From Toxoplasma gondii ME49 (Eukaryota > Apicomplexa > Conoidasida > Eucoccidiorida > Sarcocystidae): a stretch of DNA of 64,000 bases. The notes beneath the pieces are model-generated. The model saw only the letters and a list, made by a program, of their open reading frames with translations. It was not told where the DNA came from and searched no databases. The translations under genes and the position numbers were made by a program. Below, piece by piece: positions 1 to 11,184 of this stretch (positions are counted from its first letter, which is position 1; every line of letters starts with the position of its first letter). The stretch is from assembly GCF_000006565.2 (NCBI RefSeq), contig NC_031479.1, forward strand, positions 3,684,289 to 3,748,288. Reading direction: 5' to 3'.

Positions 1-2572
1 CCACGCCGCCCTCTTCCAGAAGTTCATCGAGAAGTCGACGCATACTTTCCCGTTGACGCCTGCCCACAACGGGTGCTCTGGCAAATTCAGGATCTCCGTG
101 CTTATTTGGTGAGGCTTCTCCCTGGAGATTCGTCGTGACGACGGGAGAGAAGGAAAAAGGGAGAGAGGCGCTGTCGTTCGCTTGCGGAGACGAGGAAGCA
201 GACTCGCTTTCGGAAAGATGAGAAGTGGCGACGAAAGCAAACGGAGAGTCGGGAGGGACATGAGGATATGCTGTCTGTGGACGAGGTGGGGTGAACGCGT
301 TGTGCAGACCTTCCCTCGTTTCTGAAAGTACAGAAAGTCCTCGAGTCCGTTCTCCCTGCGGCTCGGGTCCAACGGCTGAGAGATACAAACCAGCTCTCGA
401 CGACATTGGCGTTCTTTCCGAACCTTCTGTCAAGGAAGGAGTTACTTGCGCAGTTGCGTAGGTGTACATACACCCGAGGAACTCCACCAAAGGACCGGCA
501 AGCGCATCAAGGAAGCGTTCCGGACGTTCGGTCGCGTATTCGTTGAGAGATCGATGGTGCGCAGGGCTTCCGTCCGTCGCCTCTGCTCTTCCGGCGTTCT
601 GCTGTAGATACACCACAGCCTGCAGCGGTTTTTTCAGGCATCGAACAAGTTGCTGTGAAAACCCGTTCTGTCTCAGGTGTCCGTCCGCCAGAACAAGGCG
701 CGCCGCCTCAAGAATCTCAGTTTGGAAAGCGACGAAACTCCTCTGAAGGTTCACCTGAACTTCCCGGAGCTGTCCCCCGTCTCCCTCTCGCCTTGGAGTG
801 CTTGCCTCTCCACTCTGTTCTCCCTCCGACAGCGTCTCGTTCTTCTTCTTCGCCTCCGGCGTTGTCGAAACAGCGAGCTTTTGATAAAGACGTTCAGAGG
901 CCAACACGCAGTTTGCAAGACTGGGAAGAACGGCCGCTTGCTTTCCAACGAGAGCACACAGAGAACTTGCATGTTCCTGGACAGTTTCGTCTCCGGAGAG
1001 GCACCGGTGCAGCCGACGGCGTTCCGCATCCAGTTCCCGAGTCACACATGTGACCGCTTCCTTCAGTGCAGAAAGAAGAGAGGAATGCAGAGCGTTTCTG
1101 TCGAGTGCAACACGCAGACTCCTGGAGAGAAGCTCAAGACGAACCAGTAGATGCTCCGATCTCTGTTCGACACTTGCCTGAGGAAAAGACGAGGGAAACT
1201 CCTCTGTAAGCCGTCGCCCGAGAGTTTCCTGGAGAACGCTCTCCAGCTCTGAAGTGTGCCTCTGTCCGACAGTTTGAGGCGTGATCGCAAGCGCTGGAAG
1301 GAGCTGCGCCAGCGACAGAGTTGGCGTCTGTTCCTCGTTTTTCAGAAGCGACAAAAGTCCCAGCGTTGACACATGTCGGAGCTCGCTGGCGCCGGGCACA
1401 TCTCTCAAGACACCGCGTTGCTCGAGTGTACATACAGTGACGTAGAAGGTGGTGAAGCGAGGAAGACCCCACGCGCGTTCAACCTGTTGGCTTGCGCGAC
1501 GCAGTTCTTCCATTTCTGAAGGGGAGAAGGACGCAGGGATTGTTGACAAGGATGGCAAAGGCGAAGAAGAGAGGCGACTCGCAGCCTGCTCTGGATCGTT
1601 CTCTTGCATGTTTGAGCGGCACTTTTCCAGGCAGATGCGGAATGGCAGGAGCGACGGCGAAGCGAGAGCCACTTGAACGAAGGTCCGAGCGAGGTACGAC
1701 AGAAGAGAAGGAGGAAGGGCCAGACGAAGAACTGGAAGTGCTGCGATGTCGACGAAGCCTCTAGAGCTGCAAAGGCGAATCCCTTCTTCACTGGCAACGA
1801 GAAATTCAATCACCTTTTGTCTTTCCTCGCTTCCCAAGACAGGCTGTTCCCCTTCTTCTTGTGTTTGTTCTTCTCTCTCGCCACCCGCTCCCATCCGCGG
1901 AAGACAGTACAGCAGATTGCGATAGTGTGCAAGAAGAGTTGCGTAGAGTTCCCTCTCTGCTGGCTCGCTAGGTCGTCCGTCGCGTCCGTCTTCGACCCCC
2001 TGAAGCGTGGAAGTTGATCTCTCAAGAAAAGCAAAGCTTTCCGGGCCTTCTCGGAACTCAGGAAACGAAGCGGCGTTGCCTGAGCCTCGACGCGAAGCCT
2101 GCTCTTGGACAGAAGACGCGGAAGACGCTGCATCGTGACTGAGAGAGGGAGGATCCCCGCGAGGAAAGGATGAAGAAAATCCACGAAGCGGCAGCTGGTA
2201 TAACGGCTTTAGGTGAGGGCCATTTGGAAGCAGTGAAGAGGAGGGGGAAGTAGAAGACCGCAAGAAAGGAGAAGAGGTGAACGGGAAAAGCGAGTGAGAA
2301 GAAAAAGAAGAGGCATGGCGACCAAAGGATAAGAATTTCAAGTCGGTAGTCAAAGGTGAGCGAGGTGTTTGTACACCGGAAGTTTGCGAAGGTGACGAGA
2401 AGCCTCCATACCGTTTTTTCGCTCCGTTTACTCTGCGATGGGGAACACCAGGGTCAGAAGGAACCGCTCGATCTTTGTTTTCGAGTCTCCGATTGCCCTG
2501 ACTAGCAGTTCTCCATAATGCAGGGCCTGGCGGCGACGCAGCCGGCAGACGAAGGTGCCCAGGCGCAAACAT
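1..2572 (-). CDS. Partial gene of unknown function, 5' part, runs off left edge
   Basis: Reading the minus strand from an ATG at 2572 gives about 857 codons with no stop before the window edge, so the gene is cut at its 3' end. The first ~130 residues are rich in Arg, Ser and Pro and poor in acidic residues, with patches such as RRVNGAKKRYGGFSS. This would suit an organelle-targeting presequence, but that is an inference. The rest is Leu-rich and predicted helical (e.g. ELYATLLAHYRNLLYCLP, SLLSALKEAVTCVTRELDA, EILEAARLVLADGHLRQ), with a Ser/Pro-rich stretch towards the edge. I recognise no catalytic motif or family. An RNA-binding helical-repeat protein of mitochondrion or apicoplast is one possibility. 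All other frames here are shadows. Coding status is well supported by length and composition; function is unknown. Confidence 0.75.
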   Translation of the reverse strand, partial: MFAPGHLRLPAASPPGPALWRTASQGNRRLENKDRAVPSDPGVPHRRVNGAKKRYGGFSSPSQTSGVQTPRSPLTTDLKFLSFGRHASSFSSHSLFPFTSSPFLRSSTSPSSSLLPNGPHLKPLYQLPLRGFSSSFPRGDPPSLSHDAASSASSVQEQASRRGSGNAASFPEFREGPESFAFLERSTSTLQGVEDGRDGRPSEPAERELYATLLAHYRNLLYCLPRMGAGGEREEQTQEEGEQPVLGSEERQKVIEFLVASEEGIRLCSSRGFVDIAALPVLRLALPPSLLSYLARTFVQVALASPSLLPFRICLEKCRSNMQENDPEQAASRLSSSPLPSLSTIPASFSPSEMEELRRASQQVERAWGLPRFTTFYVTVCTLEQRGVLRDVPGASELRHVSTLGLLSLLKNEEQTPTLSLAQLLPALAITPQTVGQRHTSELESVLQETLGRRLTEEFPSSFPQASVEQRSEHLLVRLELLSRSLRVALDRNALHSSLLSALKEAVTCVTRELDAERRRLHRCLSGDETVQEHASSLCALVGKQAAVLPSLANCVLASERLYQKLAVSTTPEAKKKNETLSEGEQSGEASTPRREGDGGQLREVQVNLQRSFVAFQTEILEAARLVLADGHLRQNGFSQQLVRCLKKPLQAVVYLQQNAGRAEATDGSPAHHRSLNEYATERPERFLDALAGPLVEFLGCMYTYATAQVTPSLTEGSERTPMSSRAGLYLSAVGPEPQGERTRGLSVLSETREGLHNAFTPPRPQTAYPHVPPDSPFAFVATSHLSESESASSSPQANDSASLPFSFSPVVTTNLQGEASPNKHGDPEFARAPVVGRRQRESMRRLLDELLEEGGV

Positions 2573-5500
2573 CGAACACAACCTTTTCAGAAAAGCGAGT
2601 AAATAGGTTTCACCAGTTTCCAGAGTGTTGAGGAAATGGGGGGAAATTCGTTTACCCAGTTTCCAGGAGTTCGAGAGGGCGATGAAGTTTGTTTAACCAG
2701 ATTCCTCGAGTTTCAGCCCAATCTTTGATAGTGAGAGGAAACGAGGCATGTTGAAATTTGAGGGGTCTCCTTATGTTCGGTGTCCCCCGGATTAGCTTCA
2801 CAGGCCTCGAAACGGCTTTCAAAAAAACTGTCTGTACACGGCGGGGAACAGTGGCGGAAATCTTCACAAGAGGGATCGAGTTTCGCTCTCTTTTATCCAT
2901 CTGTTTTCAAAGCCCGCAGACAGCGCTGTTGTCGGTCAACGCGAAAATAGGACTAAAGAGTGAGCAAGCGAAAGAGGACTACCCAGGAAGAAAAATGGAT
3001 TTTTGTAAAGGAACTGTTGTTTTGAAACGTGTCATTGCTTTTATGGTAGCGGCTTCCACGTTCTGTCTCTTTTTTGCATTTGTTCTCTCCCTTTCTTCAC
3101 AGTGAGAGACAGACGGATCGCAAGCCTGTGCATGCAACGGCTGACTGGAGACAGCCCTGGTCTTCATTGGAGAAAAGTCTGTTGCATGTTCCTCACTAGT
3201 GCTTCCCTAGTTTCAGCTTCCCGCTGCATTTTGTGAATCCCTGTCGAACAATATACTTTTTTTTGCTTGGTACAGATGTCAACGCGAATCTGAGGAAATC
3301 TCAGGTGCTTGTGTCCGAATGTCTCGGACAAACGACGGTACGAGATGCTCGAGAGTTAAAACAGAGAAATGTTTTAATGTTGCATCGGATACGAAGTATG
3401 TTCCAAGTAGCCAAGGTACCAATATGACACAAAGGAAGTTTGTAAGGACTATAGCACACCAGAAACTTATTTGTCCCCACCGTAGACGTACACCAATAGT
3501 TTAACTCCTAGTTTATACTGCCCAGAAAAAGGTAGTTTATGTAACTTTAAAGCGCGTTCGAATGAACAAAGAAGTCGTCTTTCATTAATCAGGTGTACGC
3601 TTACCCGTTCGCTGTGGTCGAGGGCGTACTCCTCTGATTTTTCGTTTCTTCCTACGACTGAGAGCCAGACAGTTGTGCGTTGTATTTTCTTCAACACATG
3701 TGTGTTTTCTGCCAGGGAACAGTGCCTGTGGGATAGTCTGTCGCAGTAAAACGTTCCAGCTTTGGTTTGTATGGGAGAGTGGTGACCTCCAGAATCTGGT
3801 TGAAGCACGTGGCGGGGTCCTATGTGCCGCCGTTGATAGAACCGGAAACAAATCGGAACGCAGTCCGCATCACTCCCCGAAGTCACATCGGAATAGAGGC
3901 AACGACCAGTCGCATCACACTCCCAGCGTCGTCCCTTCTGAAGTGGGTACACGACACACACAGTCGATCCGATTGTCTGCTCAGGAGGCGCTGCGAGGCC
4001 ACAGCTGTCGTCGTAGTCTCCAAATCACCGGCCAGGCTAACAACCGTAAACTGGCACCAAAACTTCCACCATCTCGACCACAGAGAGTGGTGCACGGCGA
4101 CACGCCCGCTGTTCGGTGGCTTTCCAGTACGCGGCGGCAGCCAGCTTCGGCACACAGTCACTGACACATTTTTCCAGTTGAGGCAAACGAACATTTCCAG
4201 GTTCGAGTTCCAAGGGTTAAGGGACTGTAGCGGCGAGTCAAGATCAGAAGGGGTCTATGCGAGGTCTGAGAGTGCACGGGATTTTCTTGTGATTGTCACA
4301 TCACATGCCAGGTTCGGCGGGAATGTGAGTTGTCCCGAGATTCTGGATTGGGTGAGAATTCAACCTGAGTCGCCGTCGGTGGTTTTTGATATCTAACGGT
4401 TCGTCGCTGGATCGACGGCTCATGGTCTCTGCATTGACGTTTGGACCCGAAACTGAATGACGAGAACACAGTGTAGCGCGCGGCGGTCGTCCATGATGCT
4501 GCTTGTGTGTTGACTGAGTCGCAAGCGCAAGGCGTACCGCTAGGTTGGCTCACAGTCGCTCCCCCGTGGAACTCCCCACTGGGAGCGAGTATTAAAGAAG
4601 TAGAAGCACGATCGAGCTGCCAACAGAGTGGTCTGAGGTACTCGGAAGCTTCATGCTGGCTGAGTGACGCTTTTACCACATACGTACTTGGCGACCTCCC
4701 CAGGACAATGCGCAAGGAGATCTATCAGGAGGGCGTGTGTGATGACATTGTTGGTGAGAGGTGTCAGCTCGGAGGCCGGTACGACACATTCCTAGCCCAA
4801 GAGACAAGTCGGGACGCAGCGAGGTATATATAGCGATAGATACGGAGGAGAGCGATGTACAGCTAGAAGGATTGATAGAGGGAATGGATAAAATTGCCTC
4901 TAGAAAGAACCGGGGAGACGCATTGACGCCAACAACCTCGGGGCGCATTTGCTGCAGTTGTACGGTGGTAACGGGTCGTGCGTTGACTCCGCACCACCGA
5001 CAGCGACTAAAAGAAAGGGCATCAGATGTTCTTTTTGTTTCGACGCCAAAAACAAGGAAGGTATCTTCTTATTGATGTGAACAAATCCATTCAAGTTTTT
5101 CAACCTGCCGGTTCCTAGAAAGAGGCCGCTTACAGAGGTCGCAACTTTTGAGTGAACAAAAAAATCACAGAAAGTTTTGGGCGGCGTGCAACGAGCAATT
5201 TCGCAGACAATGACCAGGAAGGTTCCTACACATCGCCGCCAAAAACCATTCGTTCCTTTTCGCTGTATTTCCTGCAGTGTCTCGACAATGAAAGACACTA
5301 GTCGAAAACAGCGGAGTCTGTTTTCTCGACAAAATTCGCTAGAAACCTTTCAGGTAAAGAGGGGAACCTCCCACCTCTCTGTGTAAGCTGCATGTACGGT
5401 CCACGATACGCAAGGGTGCAATTTTGTTTACCACTTTGACAACACCAAGCAAGTGGAATTTCCCGTCGAAAGAAGCAACGGAAACTTGGGGTTCTGTCGG

Positions 5501-6074
5501 TAGACAGGCAGTAAGGACCAAGATACTTACGCGTAGCGTGGCATATTTCTGGAACACGCTTCCCCAAGATGTCATCACTTGTTCACCTTAATTATGTTCT
5601 CTAGAATTACAATCTTTTAGCGTATCTGCTGGCTTTTGTAGGATAAGTTTTTCCGGTAGCGAGTGTGCAAAATCCCTTTCGAAAGTGGAGTTCTACGTCC
5701 CACGCTCAATGCACGTTTCTGTATGCCTGTGGAGGCGGGTGCATAACTTTCCAATCTCGGACAAAACTCCCTTGGTTAGCCCGGAAACCTTCCAAAAACC
5801 CCGTTGTGTCTTGAGGGCTCCCGTCGTCACTCGCAGAGATTCTCCACACCCGAAAACCACTGAGAGCCGGTAAGACATCCAAGTCTCTCAACCCCAACCT
5901 TGACAGCTTTGGAAAAACTCTTTTCTCTCTCGTTGTCTCTGTCTGTCATTACCCCTCTTTTCTGTGGACGCATTGGTTCTCAACAAATCAAGCATCCTGC
6001 CGGTTTAACGACATGTTTTCTTAATGTTTCCTCGCGACTGCTAAACTCTTCACATGCAGTCGCGTGCACAAATT
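2573..6074. other. Intergenic region with unassigned open frames
   Basis: No gene can be supported. Between about 3470 and 4720 both strands carry mid-length open frames (up to 209 codons on +, 164 on -) that overlap and mostly lack a good ATG. They could be exons of a missed gene or chance. The rest is AT-richer and broken by stops. Confidence 0.4.
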
Positions 6075-7466
6075 TCATCGGGCACATGATCCGCACCACA
6101 GCGACCCCGTTTGTTGTCGATCTTTTCTCCCATCCTGACCGTCTGCTCCCTTCTTTCCACCTCGGCTGAAAACGTGTCCAGCCTGAAGAGCTGCAATAGA
6201 AGGCGGCACCAGATTCATGACTGCAGGATAGCCGACCGCAGAGGCATCCCTCAAAACAGTACCTGCTTGGTAAACCACTAGGGGCTGTCCTGTAGTTCCT
6301 TCGACAAGTGTAGTTCCCATCCCAGACATGCCCACCACCACGCTTTGCGGCAACACAGTCTGTACACTTGCCTGTCCGCCAGAAGGTACCACCATTCCAG
6401 GAGTCCCGTGCAATGCCACTTTAGGACCTGCCACATTCATTGTTGCGGCTGAAGTGCCAGCGGGATAGCAACAAGAAACGGGTTGACCATGAAGAACAGT
6501 TCCAAAAGTTTGTGGTTGTACAGTCGGTATGATTCCCGTTTGAGTTTGAGGAATCGCACAGCTTGGCGCCGCGCTGCAAGGGCTGGCAGATCCGTACACA
6601 GCTGAGACTCCCGGAGAGCCGGCACCTGTGGGGGACTGAAAAATGAACATTTGAGGCTCTGAAGGCGAAGGTTGGCAGCACAGAGTAGTCGGGGGTGGAG
6701 GTTGGGTTTGCTCGACACCTCCACAGCGAAGACACGGAGTGAACAACGGAGCAGAAGGCATCTGTGGACTCCAGGCGGGGGGTGTCATGGGTGACGCCTG
6801 GACATGGAAAGGCATCTGCTGAATCTGGGGCTGAAGCACGAAGTGTACCTGCCCACAAGGTGCCTGCTGCACGGAGGCTTGGCTGTTTGCCGGAGTGAGA
6901 CGCATCCCTGCCTGCAGGGGCATCGACTGTGCCTGAGTCACTCCCCCATTCTGGGAACCTCCTTGATAAAAGCCTGTTGCGTTGACAGAAAGGTGCTGGA
7001 CGGGTGTGGACGGGAAGGCAGCGGCCTGAGGGGGGGTGTGTCGAACGACAAAGTGCTGGGGGGGCGAGGCTTGTTGTAAAACCACCTGGGAAGGAGTTGC
7101 CCCAGAAGAAAAGACATGCGAAAGAGGCGCGACTTGGTTCTGGATACCCACGCTGGCGCAGCCTCCGCTAGGTTGGGAGACCACTGCCACGTTCGGAGTT
7201 GTAGCAAAGAGCCCGGGGTTCCCCGCGGCGTGGTGCAGCTGTCCACTCGGTGTCAGCACCATGAGTGAGGGTGTTGAGGAACCTTCTCTTCCCTCGGAAG
7301 AAACCGCAAGACCATCTCCGCTAGCTACCACGGGAAACGTTTCACTCTGTGGGGTGGTCGTGTCACTGTTGCTCCCCAGACCCGCACAGGCGTCTTTCAA
7401 GTTCTGCTCGCGGTGCCGTCTGTGGTGACGACTTGGCGGCGGACAACAGGGTTCGTCGAGGCTCAT
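6075..7466 (-). CDS. Gln/Pro/Val-rich protein of unknown function
   Basis: One uninterrupted frame of 463 codons starts at ATG 7466, in a good context after CCCAGC, and stops at 6075. The N-terminus is basic and His-rich (residues ~10-20, SRHHRRHREQ). The body is low-complexity and enriched in Gln, Pro, Val, Thr and Ser, with few charged residues (e.g. VVLQQASPPQHFVVRH, QPQIQQMPFHVQASP), plus a lone CLRCGG. The C-terminal 30 residues turn basic (GGKKGADGQDGRKDRQQ). Composition resembles activation or condensate-forming regions of transcription or RNA-binding proteins, but no domain is visible, so no function is claimed. A GT at the GGTGGAAAG stretch near 6167 could be a donor, so the last ~30 residues may be intron read-through. 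It is divergent to the CEP44-like gene. Confidence 0.6.
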   Translation of the reverse strand: MSLDEPCCPPPSRHHRRHREQNLKDACAGLGSNSDTTTPQSETFPVVASGDGLAVSSEGREGSSTPSLMVLTPSGQLHHAAGNPGLFATTPNVAVVSQPSGGCASVGIQNQVAPLSHVFSSGATPSQVVLQQASPPQHFVVRHTPPQAAAFPSTPVQHLSVNATGFYQGGSQNGGVTQAQSMPLQAGMRLTPANSQASVQQAPCGQVHFVLQPQIQQMPFHVQASPMTPPAWSPQMPSAPLFTPCLRCGGVEQTQPPPPTTLCCQPSPSEPQMFIFQSPTGAGSPGVSAVYGSASPCSAAPSCAIPQTQTGIIPTVQPQTFGTVLHGQPVSCCYPAGTSAATMNVAGPKVALHGTPGMVVPSGGQASVQTVLPQSVVVGMSGMGTTLVEGTTGQPLVVYQAGTVLRDASAVGYPAVMNLVPPSIAALQAGHVFSRGGKKGADGQDGRKDRQQTGSLWCGSCAR

Positions 7467-10400
7467 GCTGGGGATCAGTGAACGAAGAGAGAGAGGGACA
7501 TGGGGGTTTGAAGACTGCGTCCAGGAGATGCAGAAACACGAACGCTAATACCCTCCAAATACGGGAGTGGGCTGCTCCGAGGAAAAGCAGAGGTTTTGAA
7601 ATCTTTCAGGAAAGACGGCGGGAGCAAGAACGCAAAAACCCTTCGAGTGCAGAAGGGTAATAGGAACGGCGGTCGCTCCCACTAGAAACAAATCGAGAGC
7701 GAAACAAGAAACGAAGAAACGATGGACTTTGAGGTGGAGGGCGACGCTTCCGGTCCTGGAGATCCCGAGAAACGACGAAAAAAACCACAAAAGATCACAC
7801 ACAAGACTAGAGAGTTCCTTCGAAGAGTCGGAGCAGTTCCCCGTCGGGTTCACCGGACGAAGGGAAAGTTTCATCGGAGAAATGGCGTTGGTAGCCACTG
7901 CAACATTCACATTAGTGACTCAGGCATCGAACCGCCTTCTCAGACCCGTTTGTGCGACTTGCGGTTTCTAAGCACGATCAATGCCCGAGTGATGTCCGCG
8001 CTAAAACGGTGCAACCAGAAAAAAGCCGAAACCGACAAATTTCGCGGTAAGGAAGCACACCTTTGTGGCGGTGTGGGCTGCCGCTACGAACACAAATTCG
8101 GAGTGACTCGACACGGTCTACTCGCGAAGCCTGCCAGCCAAGTTCAAGCCGAGTAGAAGCTTGTGCAAGATGAGGGAAATCCTTGTTCCGTTCACAGCTT
8201 ATGTGATCCGCAGACGGCTCTGCTGGATCCAATCAGACAAGTTCAAGCAGAGATCTCCAGAAACTGGAAAAACTCAGACAGTACCGAAGAGAAAGTCCGT
8301 ACCGGCGCCACTCTACCTCCTTTGTACAAGAGCTAGCGATGCAGCAGACTCGCGGGTAAGACACCCGACCCAGCGCACAGAGCGGTGTCTTGAGGAGAAA
8401 CATGGACTTCAAAGAAGTGAGTGCGGAGGCTCTTCTGCCGAAACGGAGGCACAGAAGGCTTCGTGTGACTCTTCAGAAACCAACAGGCGAGGTAGTTGTC
8501 AGCTTTGCCACGAAAAAGTTCACCGCCTAACTCGCGTAAGAAAATACCGGTGGAGCCGGGAGCGCTAGCGACCCTCAGTCTTAGCAACTGCCGGGATCGA
8601 GCGAACCCCAGACTAGCACAGATGGTTTCTGTCTTGCATTTGTGGAGAGTTTCCGCCACAGCGCCGTCTCTCTTTTACAGAGGATTTTTGATTTGGTAGC
8701 TCCACAGAGCTCAATACTCGCGGATTCAGAAATCAGAAGGAACCGCAACCGTCCAATGAATGCCAGAGCGCTCGGGAAACCAATCTCACAGCTAGACAGA
8801 GCGCAGAGAGGCAGTTGAATTCACGCGAAAGAGGGCCCGCCCCACTTTTGCCTGGTCTTGTCTCGTGCATAGGAACGGGGCTTAGAAAACGAAACGTTGT
8901 TAAAGAGAAGGTGAGGAGTGCTCGGCAAGTGTCGGACAAGATCTTTCGTACTTCGCGACAACGCAAACAACCTCTGGAATACAGTGGGAATGTTTGGTGG
9001 TCGACGCTACGAAAAAAGATGCACAGGCGCAGGTTAAGACGGTAAAAAAGTCACAGCGTAGTTCAAGTGGCGTTGACATGAAGCTTCTGGTGATGTTCTT
9101 TGTCAAAAAGTCAACAGGTTGAAGAGCACATCGAGATATCGACTTGAAGTGACCGGTTCACTGGCAGCGGCCAGCAAGATTCTCCAGTGAAGGTTGGAAA
9201 CTGTGGTGGTGACTTTTCTGAAGCTTTCCAGGATCGATTAGATATAAGAGCTGCTGTGAAATAGTGCTGACAAAGAAAAAGTGGAAAGGAATCCTCGCGG
9301 AACTACGGTAACAAAAAAAAGCGACGGCCTAACGACTGTGTATATCGTAAACATGAATTTATTCTAGAGTTTTCCGGGTGTTGAGTCTCGACCTCGCGCA
9401 CAGAGATCTTTTCTTGTGCTTTGACGCGCGTACATAAGGAGTAGGAGATCATACCAGAAAGAAAACGGTTGACCAGATGCTCGTTTGTCTTTTCCGAAAA
9501 CAACCACGGGGTGCGTTATGGAGACGTTTGTTTTCACCTTGCACCGTTTCCTGCAGGAGCTTGCCGTTAAATTCGATTTGCCGTATGCGTCCACGCTGGT
9601 GTAACTGAAACTGAATGAAGCCAGATATTATAGTACCGCCGCTTCGAAATCGGCAAATCTCCTGAAAGCTACTGTATTTAGAACCTGTGTAGTGTTCCGA
9701 TCGCACAAGTCGTATGAGCAGGTGCGGCTCTGGAAATGCAGTCACTGATGAATTTATGCTCCGGTCTGCAAAAGCATGCATATCTGGTGCGAATTCGTCA
9801 TCAATAGAGGTTGTCACGAATAATCGCAAACTGCCGGAGTTGGATGGAAATTCTTTGATCACCGCATAATATGTTGGAAACGGGAAGGCAATGACGCCGC
9901 AGCTGCGTACCCTTCCGTATTTCTGTCCTCGCGGCACTGAAATGTTTGGACAGATCCGAAACGTCAGTCTGTACGAAAAACTTAGTTTGATCCATCCACA
10001 TAACGATGGTGGATTTGGTAATGGTCTGTGGAGACGGACAGATGCAGTTTCCATCCATGCTATTGCTGGGGCTATCTTTAATTCTGCAGTCAACGGGCGT
10101 ATAGCTCTCTATTGTCATGCCCACCAGTGATACATACAGCTCTGAGTAAGTGCAAAGGTCCATTATGACAGATCCTGTGACGCATATCTGAAGAGAGCTT
10201 GCTCTAAGACTGTCAGTAGGGGTAGGCAGGTACAAAAGCGGACTAGGTTGAGGAAGAAAGGGAGCGCATCTACGTCTGAAAAGAGGGTCGGTGGTAGCAA
10301 CACGTTCCTCTTGCTTGTCTTCTTCGATATTCGAAATCACGAGACGTCCTGATACCGCACACAGAACCAGAGTCAGATGGCCTCTCTGTCTATTTACGGT

Positions 10401-11184
10401 AGTGTTGAAGTGTTGCTGTCTTTTTCTGTTGAGCAAATAATGCAACTCTCTCCGTGAATGCCCTTTGAAGCAACAATTCGCATGCTGGAGAGGTCAGTTG
10501 TCTTTGCGTCTTATCGCGATGAAAGAAGGCAGACGAGAATGAGTTTCGCATGGTTACGACTTTTTTCAGGAGGCTTGGCTTTCTTTCCTTTCTTCTTGAT
10601 GCACCGTCGTTAACACCGAATTGTTGCCACGCTAAAGGGCAGAGGGGATGTCGTCGCGCATTCGGCAAGTCTGTGTATTTCTTCCTGTGATCTCTCTGCA
10701 TGCCCTCCTCGGGAGAAAGCTGTGAATTCCGCGTGCGTTTGAAAGTATGTTTCGGACGCCTTCTCTCAAGAACTCTACTATGCAGTTGAAAGCCGGTACC
10801 CATCTCGTCTGCGCTTGCAGGTATATGGGGGATCTCGAACGAGTTGCGACGAACTTCACGCGTTTTAACATCTGACCAAGACCGAGGTCCTGTGTATCGC
10901 TCCAATTCAACGTCTCTACACACGAATGTAGCTTTTTCTCTCGGCATTTGCATCCACTTCGCCCATCACTTTTTCGTTTCAACTGCAAGCCCGTATTGCC
11001 GTTTCATCCTTTCCAAAGAACACCCTGTTCCACACCTTTTTTCGAAAACCTGTTCGCCATACCCCCCGCCCCCTTCCAATCCACTATCGCCAGGTCGTTG
11101 CCCGTGTTAGCTGGATTTTTTCTTCTGTCCCCCAGATCTTTTTTCCTCTCTTGGTGAGTTCGCCGGCCCTTTCTCGACGATGAA
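7467..11184. other. Intergenic region between divergent genes
   Basis: It should hold the promoters of the Gln-rich gene (-) and the CEP44-like gene (+). A 144-codon plus frame from 7722, which starts with ATG, is rich in Lys/Arg but has no recognisable family. Between 9449 and 10445 two overlapping minus-strand frames of 214 codons each look protein-like (see findings). No RNA gene or repeat was seen. Confidence 0.4.

Noticed and set aside
7722..8156. 144-codon plus frame rich in Lys/Arg
   Set aside because: No family, splice or conservation support; it lies in the promoter region of the minus-strand Gln-rich gene.
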